A stretch of 64,000 bases of DNA. Source: Datisca glomerata. Its lineage: Eukaryota; Streptophyta; Magnoliopsida; Cucurbitales; Datiscaceae. The stretch spans positions 1-64,000 of the forward strand of contig QANY01007217.1 of assembly GCA_003255025.1 (NCBI GenBank), read 5' to 3'. Under the pieces are notes generated by a model. It worked only from the letters and a program-made list of their open reading frames with translations. It had not been told where the DNA came from and searched no databases. Shown piece by piece: positions 58,095 through 64,000 of the stretch (positions within the stretch are counted from its first letter, which is position 1; every line of letters begins with the position of its first letter). Position numbers and translations under genes: made by a program.

Positions 58095-58866
58095 CTATCT
58101 TTGAAAAGTTTTCTTAAATAAATAAAAATAAAACAATGAGATGGTAGATTTTTCTAATGAAGAAGAATAAATATTAATACGCTCTAGCTTAGTGCTCAAG
58201 GCTTGCAATGACATTAGCATCATTATTTCTTGCCAATTTCTTTGCCACGTTTTGATACGCTCTAGCATAGTGCTCAAGGCTTGCAATGACTTTCAATAGT
58301 TCTTCATTATCATTGGTGACTCAGTCTTCCTAACTTTTTGATTCTTTAAATCAACTTGTAAATTATCAGCGACTCGTCGTAACGAGTCATATTTGTTTTC
58401 TAACTCAACAATGTACGCATTCTTCTTATCGACAACCCCCTTAACCTCTTCTAAAACCTCTTGTACAAGCTTATTTTTCCTTTCTAGCTTCATGATTCGA
58501 TTCTCTTGTTCATATATTACCACTTGTAAATTCTTATTGTCCTCTGCCATCCTTCTCATTTTGTTGTTTAGCTTGCGAGTGTCAGTTCCCAACTCTAAGT
58601 TTTTTCACTTCAGATATTCTTGATCCTCAACCTTGTTTCTCAAATCTCTGAGTTGTTTTTCGCTTCAATCCTGTGCTTGCCAGACAAATTCATCTCGACT
58701 TTTAGACGTGTGTTTTCTCCCAAAAGAGCTAAATTCTTTTGATGTTCCTCATATAACTTATCCTCCTCCTCATTTGAACCTATAATCCTTTTGAGCTAAA
58801 TTATTGTCCTCTTTTGATGTTCCTCTTTTGAATGTCCCATTTGATACACTTTGCATCATAAAAATG
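58095..58866 (-). pseudogene. Copy C ORF1 coiled-coil relic
   Basis: A 99-codon piece (58592-58293) reads RRMAEDNKNLQVVIYEQENR and LVQEVLEEVKGVVDKKNAYI, a strong coiled coil. A ~75-bp internal duplication (58179 and 58254, tagtgctcaaggcttgcaatgac) precedes the gag. DUF7745 is absent. Confidence 0.62.
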
Positions 58867-60638
58867 AGCAAATAAATTACCTTCAACGGGTGGTACAAAG
58901 ACCATTAAAAAATTATTTTTATTTTATTTTTTTAAATCAAGCGTTATTTGAGTTACTCTCGGTATCCTAAAAATACTCCTCACCTCGATAGTTCGATAAA
59001 TTTGGTATCCCAAAAATTCTAAAGTCCGTCATTGGATTTTTTTTAGTGAAAACTAAATAAAGAAATTAACAAAATTTAAATCAAATTGCTATGGTTTTAA
59101 TTTACAAACGTCAATTCTGATCATAAAATAATGAAATAATAATCACATACTACCGTGACATATGACAATAATATATAAATAAATAAGAAGAGATAACAAC
59201 TATTAAGAAAAATAAAGAATGATGGAAAAAATGTTAGAGATGACAAATATGTATGATAAATTAAAAAAAATGTAGAGTGCAAATATTTAAACAAGACGTG
59301 AAATAATTAAAAAGACATATAACAAAAAATTAAAACAAACCAATAATATCTACTTAAAAATATAAAAATAAACAAACACAAAAAAATATAAAAAAAAAAT
59401 GCAAACAACAAAAAAAATACAAAAAAAAAGAAATTTCTTTTTTTACTTTTTTTTTCAATTTTCGTTTTTTTCTTTAAACATATCTATATATCTATATATA
59501 ATTATTTAGTAAATAAATTAATAATAAATTTTTTATATGTAAAATAAAATAATCTATAAAAATGCTTAATTTCATACATAATTGGCACGTGCATGCTTTT
59601 TTTTAATACATAGTCTATTAATTATCATTTTTCATTTCTTCACCCAATGCAAATCAAATAGAAAAAGAATTATCATGGATGGTAACTAATTTAAACAAGT
59701 GTCACTAAAAATAAATAAATAATTTTGTTTGGGATATAAATATACCATTTTTTATTTTGGACCATTTAGTTCACTAATTACCATTTTTTATTTTCTTCCT
59801 TCATTGCTAGGAATGATCATAGATGATAAATAGTTTAAACAAGTGTCACTAAAAATCAATAAAACTTTCAAAATAAAATAATTTTTGTTTGGCATATAAA
59901 TATACCATTTTTTATTTTGGACTACTTAGTTCAGTAATTATCATTTTTCCTTTCTTCATTCATTGCTACGAACCATCATGGATGATAAATAGTTCAAACA
60001 AGTGTTAGAAAAATGATGGTCAAAAATTAAAAAGAAAAGAAGAGGAGAAGAATTGTAAAAACATAAAAAAATCAAAGCTTAAATATTTGCATAATCTTAT
60101 ATAGAGATTTTACTCTATTTTATGCATTTTTTATGTATGAGAAATTATCATAGGAGATCTTTTCATCAAATGTATACTTTCAACCCATTAAAATGTTGAT
60201 TCGCATTGAGTTAAGTTTACACCTCTCAAAAGCTTTATCCTCATTCTCATTGATTGAGTTGATGACAAAAAAATCTCATTATAAAACTTGTAGAGAATTA
60301 AACAATACATGAAAATAAAACTTAAGATTAAGAATAGTAGAAATGATAAAGAATGAGCAAACAAACTTATATATGGAAAATGAAACAAAGAAATATCAAA
60401 TACATGAGTATGAAGAAGATAAATGATTAATAAGAATGAACAAGATATATTGTAAGATAAAATGCAAAAGATTTGAACTAGCTTAATAAAAATAAAAGGA
60501 GAAGATAGAAGATGAATAGAAATGAAAACTCTCTTTCTTTCTCTTTTTCACTATTTTTTCAAGCCTCTCTTTCTCTCTCTAAAGTCCCTTCTCTTTCTCA
60601 CTCTTCAAATCTCTCCTTTCAAGTGAAGACCTCCCCTC

Positions 60639-60646
60639 TATTTATA
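60639..60646 (-). promoter_or_regulatory. LTR TATA box, inner copy
   Basis: TATAAATAGAGG on the minus strand, followed by a (CT/GA)-rich leader. It is the likely core promoter of the Tat element. Confidence 0.6.
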
Positions 60647-61892
60647 CGCAGACTTAGGGCTTCAGTTTTTAATTTTTAGTCTTTTGTTCCTTTTTTTATT
60701 TTTAGTCTTTGGACAAATCTTCTTATTTTTAGGCATTGAGCTATTTTTCAAATCATATACATAGTCTTAGACTAGTATATGGGCAAAAAACAAATTTAAA
60801 GTATTGGACCGAATAAAATACGGTATCTACATTATATAATATAATTATAATATTAAAAATAAAGTAATATTAAATTCTTTATGTATAAATAAATTTAAAC
60901 TACGTAAATGTAAAATTTCCCAAATATATGTGTGAATGCGCGTGTGTGTAGATATATGTATGTATATAAATAATATATAATTGGTATAAGTATTATTTTT
61001 TACTAGGTAGTCTACTAATTACCATTTCATTTTTCAATAATTTCTATTAAATAGTAAAAGATTATGGACGGTAATTAATTAAACCGAGCGTCATGTAAAA
61101 AAATGATCAATAGAATTTCAGAATAGAATATATACCGTTTTTTTAATTTTGGACTACTTAGTTCACTAATTACCATTATTTTATTTCTTCCTTCATTTCT
61201 AATCAAATAGCAATGAATGATCATGGATGGTAACTAGTTCAAACAAGTATCATTAAAATAAAAATAAGATACAAAAATGAAAAGACTTGTGAGAACTTTA
61301 AAAAAATTTCAAGCTTAAATATTTGAAAAATCTTTATATAGATGTTTAGCTATCTATTTTATGTAATTTTATGTATGAAAAATTATCATAGAAGATTTTT
61401 GTAATAAATATACACTTTCAATCCATTAAATAGTTTATTCACATTGAGTTAATTTGCACCCTTCAAAGGCTTTATCCCCAACCTCATTGATTGAGTTTAT
61501 GACAAATATATCTCATTATTAAATTTGTTAGAAAATCATCAAGCATAAAAATAAAACTCAAGATAAAGAGTAAAAGATGAAGAAGGAGGAACAAACACAT
61601 ATATATGGAAAAGAAAACAAAGAGTATACACCACATGAGTATCGATGAGAGAGGATGAAGAATAATGAACAATATATATTTTTAGCTAATGTGCAAGAAA
61701 TTTAAACTACCTTAAGAAAAAGAAAGAGAGAAGATGAATAGATTAATAGAAATGTACTCTCTTTCTCTCTATCTTGGAAACTCTATCTTATTTCTCACAC
61801 ACACTCTATCTAAAAAGATTTATTTCCTTATCTCTCAAGACCTCTCTTTCTCTTTAAAAAAATGACATTTTCTCAAATGAAGATCTCTTCTC

Positions 61893-61900
61893 ATTTTATA
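61893..61900 (-). promoter_or_regulatory. LTR TATA box, outer copy
   Basis: TATAAAATGAG on the minus strand at the equivalent place of the duplicated segment. Confidence 0.5.
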
Positions 61901-62095
61901 GGTAAATTTAGGGCTTCACTTTTTAATTTTAGTCTTTTTGCTCCTTTTTATTTTTTAACCCTTGGACCATTTTTCTTATTTTTAGTCCTTTGACTATTTT
62001 CCAAATCATACATATAGTCTTAACTATTATTTGGGCCAAATACAAAGAATGTATATTCAATGTATTAGACCGGACAACAAACGATATCTACACCT

Positions 62096-62704
62096 AGGCA
62101 TACCACTTTTAATATATTATAGATTATTTTTTATACACACACATGTGTGTGTGTGTACTATTTTTAGGAATGTCTATATAGGCCTTGTTTGGCAGCCAGT
62201 ACTAGACAATACTAAAAGACTGGACAATACTATTTTAGTTGTATCTTGCATTTGGCTTGACAGTCTATCCGGATTAGCTAATACGGTGAGACTAAATAGT
62301 ACTCCTATCACTATATTAACTGATACGGTCCTCATCACGGTGACTCGGCCACGCTAAGAGCCCCAAATGAAATTTTCTTTTGATGGACTCTTTTTTCACA
62401 TATTTATATAATATTCATATTTTATTTCATAATTAAAAGTATCTATTAATATTTTGCTTTATATATTGTAAAGAATTTTTAATAATGGAATGTATTGTCT
62501 ATTTGAAAATATGAAATTACTTCTATTATCGGAAGTGTAAAATAACATGTAGCTTCAGAAACAAGTTATGAAAGATAATTTTACAATCTAGTACTATCAT
62601 GTTGCAAACAATGTACAAGTAGTATAGTCTTTAGGTGATATAGCAGCGCTAAACATTAGACTGCACAATTTAATCCAAGATAATACAGTACAATACTCTC
62701 TCCA
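62096..62704. other. No gene seen; short simple repeats
   Basis: A (TG)n/(CA)n run lies at about 62135-62157. The segment from 62180 (ggccttgtttggcagccag) has the look of a small DNA element end, but I could not match it to a second end. Confidence 0.35.
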
Positions 62705-63832
62705 ATGGCTCTTTCCTATGTCGTTGGTTGCAAGACATCCAAGGAGGTCTATAACTCAATTGAGAAAATGTATTCTTCCATATCAAGATCTAATATTTTA
62801 CAAATGAAATATGATATTCAGTCATTATCTAAGAAGACTAGTGAAAACATTGATTCTTATATACAAAGAATCAAGGAGATGAAGGATAAACTAGTAGTTT
62901 TTTCTGTGAAACTTGAAGACGAGGGCATTTTGATTTTCACCCTGAATGGTTTACCTCGTGAGTACAATGCTGTGTGAACTTCCATCAAGACTTGGGCTGA
63001 GCCTATGGCTCTATAAGAACTTCATGTATTGCTTAAATCAAAGGAGTAGTTCTAGGAATCTCAACATAAGTTACATGAAAGTTTGTTTCAGAGCACTGCC
63101 TTGATGGCTGCTCAAAACTCCAATTTCAACAGAGGAGGCAATAGAAGAAGGTGATTCAGACCCTATAGAGGAGGAAGGCTCAACTCCACAAGGTTCAATT
63201 CTGGAAGGGGTAAGGGCCCTTTCAACAATACACCAAGTCAATCCTCCTTCATTCTTGGTTCACCTCCTTGGTAGAATTCTCAGACATCTTTCAAGAATGG
63301 TGTTAGCTTTAGTTCTAAAACTTCACAAGGTCAAAAATTCAGTGTCAAATTTTCCAGAAACCCGGGAACTCAGTAGTCGATTGCTATCATAAGATGAACT
63401 GCTCCTATCAAGGGAAGAATCCTCCATCATCTCTTGCAGCCATGGTCGTAATGGTCTCTCAATCTTCAAATCAATAACCTCATATATGGATTTCTGATAC
63501 TGGCTGCAACTCTCATCTTACACCCGACATAGGTAACATCATCTCATATTCTAAATATAATGGAGAGGACAATGTCGCCATATATTACCCATTACACATA
63601 TTAGATCAGGTATATAGCCCACTTCATCACACTCTTTTACTTTATCTAAGCTATTTTATGTGCCTAATATTTCTATGAATTTACATTCTACGTATAAATG
63701 TTGTAAAGACAATAATTGTGTCTTTCTCTTTGATGCATCTTATTTCCTGGTTCAGGACAAGTCCATAGGTCATGTCCTTTATAGAAGCCATACTAAAAAT
63801 AGACTTTATACCATCTCTTCTACTATTTCTGT
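62705..63832 (+). pseudogene. Ty1/copia retrotransposon gag-pol relic, truncated
   Basis: MALSYVVGCKTSKEVYNSIE and LVVFSVKLEDEGILIFTLNG (clean 62705-62977) belong to the copia gag (UBN2-type) domain. Next come Arg/Gly/Ser-rich pieces, a broken knuckle, ISDTGCNSHLTPD (protease active-site region, with DTG) and, at 63660, PNISMN then DKSIGHVLYRSHTKNRLY, the GAG-pre-integrase area. Stops (62975, 63015 and others) and frame changes break it. Integrase and RT are absent from this window. Confidence 0.72.
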
Positions 63833-64000
63833 TAGGGGTGTAAGCGGTTCGGTTCCGTGCGATTTAGGGTGTTTTAACAAACCAAACCGTAAATGTGGTT
63901 TATCAAAAATAGGAACCGAACTGAACCGGTCAGAATGAATAAACCGCACCGAACCGAACCATCAATTTTTTTCTAAACTGCGCCGAACTAGTTCAAACCG
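63833..64000. mobile_element. AACCG-rich insertion, end of window
   Basis: At about 63833 the Copia reading is interrupted by taggggtgtaagcggttcgg, followed by many aaccg/cggtt words, in both orientations, to the window's end. Elements with this GGTTCGGTT core are common in plant genomes; it probably inserted into the Copia relic. The far end is outside the window. Confidence 0.45.

Larger units (their letters stand above)
51968..58866 (-). mobile_element. Tat/Ogre-type Ty3/gypsy retrotransposon, copy C (decayed)
   Basis: Read leftward from 58866: coiled coil of ORF1, gag, gag C-terminal part (322 open codons), aspartic protease, RT, RNase H, second RNase H. The copy lacks its primer site and DUF7745 (lost at the 58866 LTR junction) and integrase (lost at 51967). 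It is highly similar to copy B but keeps the protease that copy B lost. Confidence 0.78.
58867..62095 (-). mobile_element. Long LTR of copy C with internal tandem duplication
   Basis: 58867-59100 matches the LTR pieces at 19995 and 51716 onward. Further left in the element's sense (higher coordinates) is a segment repeated at a distance of about 1240 bp (for example attatcatag at 60144 and 61382). Each repeat holds a pyrimidine-rich stretch and a TATA box. Shorter copies of ttattttggac plus ttagttca units recur at 59741, 59906 and 61134. The left LTR end, in the element's sense, is near 62090 (GTAGATATCGT), like 60825 (GTAGATACCGT). The terminal ~290 bp next to the primer site are missing. 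Confidence 0.62.

Noticed and set aside
62031..62357. 108-codon open frame across the LTR end
   Set aside because: Crosses a (CA)/(TG) run and the LTR boundary; no similarity.
62180..62700. hAT-like MITE starting ggccttgtttggcagcc
   Set aside because: I could not find a matching inverted end or an 8-bp duplication before the Copia relic starts.

Overview
This window is nuclear DNA of a flowering plant, almost certainly a eudicot. The host genes have introns with plant-type splice sites, the background is AT-rich, and the rest is plant transposable elements and endogenous plant pararetrovirus. A cucurbit is a reasonable guess, because Mutator-like elements carrying Ulp1 protease genes were described in melon, but nothing here proves the family.

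Host genes. (1) Positions 1-1235 (+) hold two exons of a tomosyn/Lgl-type WD40 protein. Its recognisable coding sequence stops abruptly near 1190. (2) Positions 5369-6481 (-) hold a complete three-exon MIF/D-DT-like tautomerase (115 aa) whose second intron has a GC donor. (3) Positions 17368-18645 (-) hold a second MIF-like gene (two exons, 112 aa) ending in the peroxisomal signal SKL. No other host gene could be supported.

Mobile DNA, left to right. Positions 6553-13169 are one Mutator-like element (MULE) with about 105-bp terminal inverted repeats and a 9-bp target duplication. It sits 72 bp upstream of the first MIF gene's start codon. It carries a decayed transposase N-terminal region with a 60-bp in-frame repeat, a decayed DUF1985/Ulp1-protease gene on the other strand, several clusters of palindromic TACACGAT-type repeats and a 31-bp minisatellite. 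A LINE RNase H relic (15660-16200) and an LTR fragment (19702-20560) follow. Positions 20585-42010 are a 21-kb cluster of endogenous pararetrovirus (Caulimoviridae-like) sequence in four blocks of alternating orientation, each badly broken by stops and frameshifts. Positions 43446-58866 hold two decayed Tat/Ogre-type Ty3/gypsy retrotransposons on the minus strand, in tandem and sharing one LTR fragment; a long, internally duplicated LTR follows to about 62095. The right end has a Copia gag-pol relic (62705-63830) interrupted by an AACCG-rich insertion.

How it works together: only the two MIF genes look intact. The other coding sequence is relic. The most informative structures are the MULE in the MIF promoter region, the rearranged viral cluster and the tandem Tat elements with matching domain losses. 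I see no CRISPR, rRNA or tRNA gene and no convincing new biochemical system.
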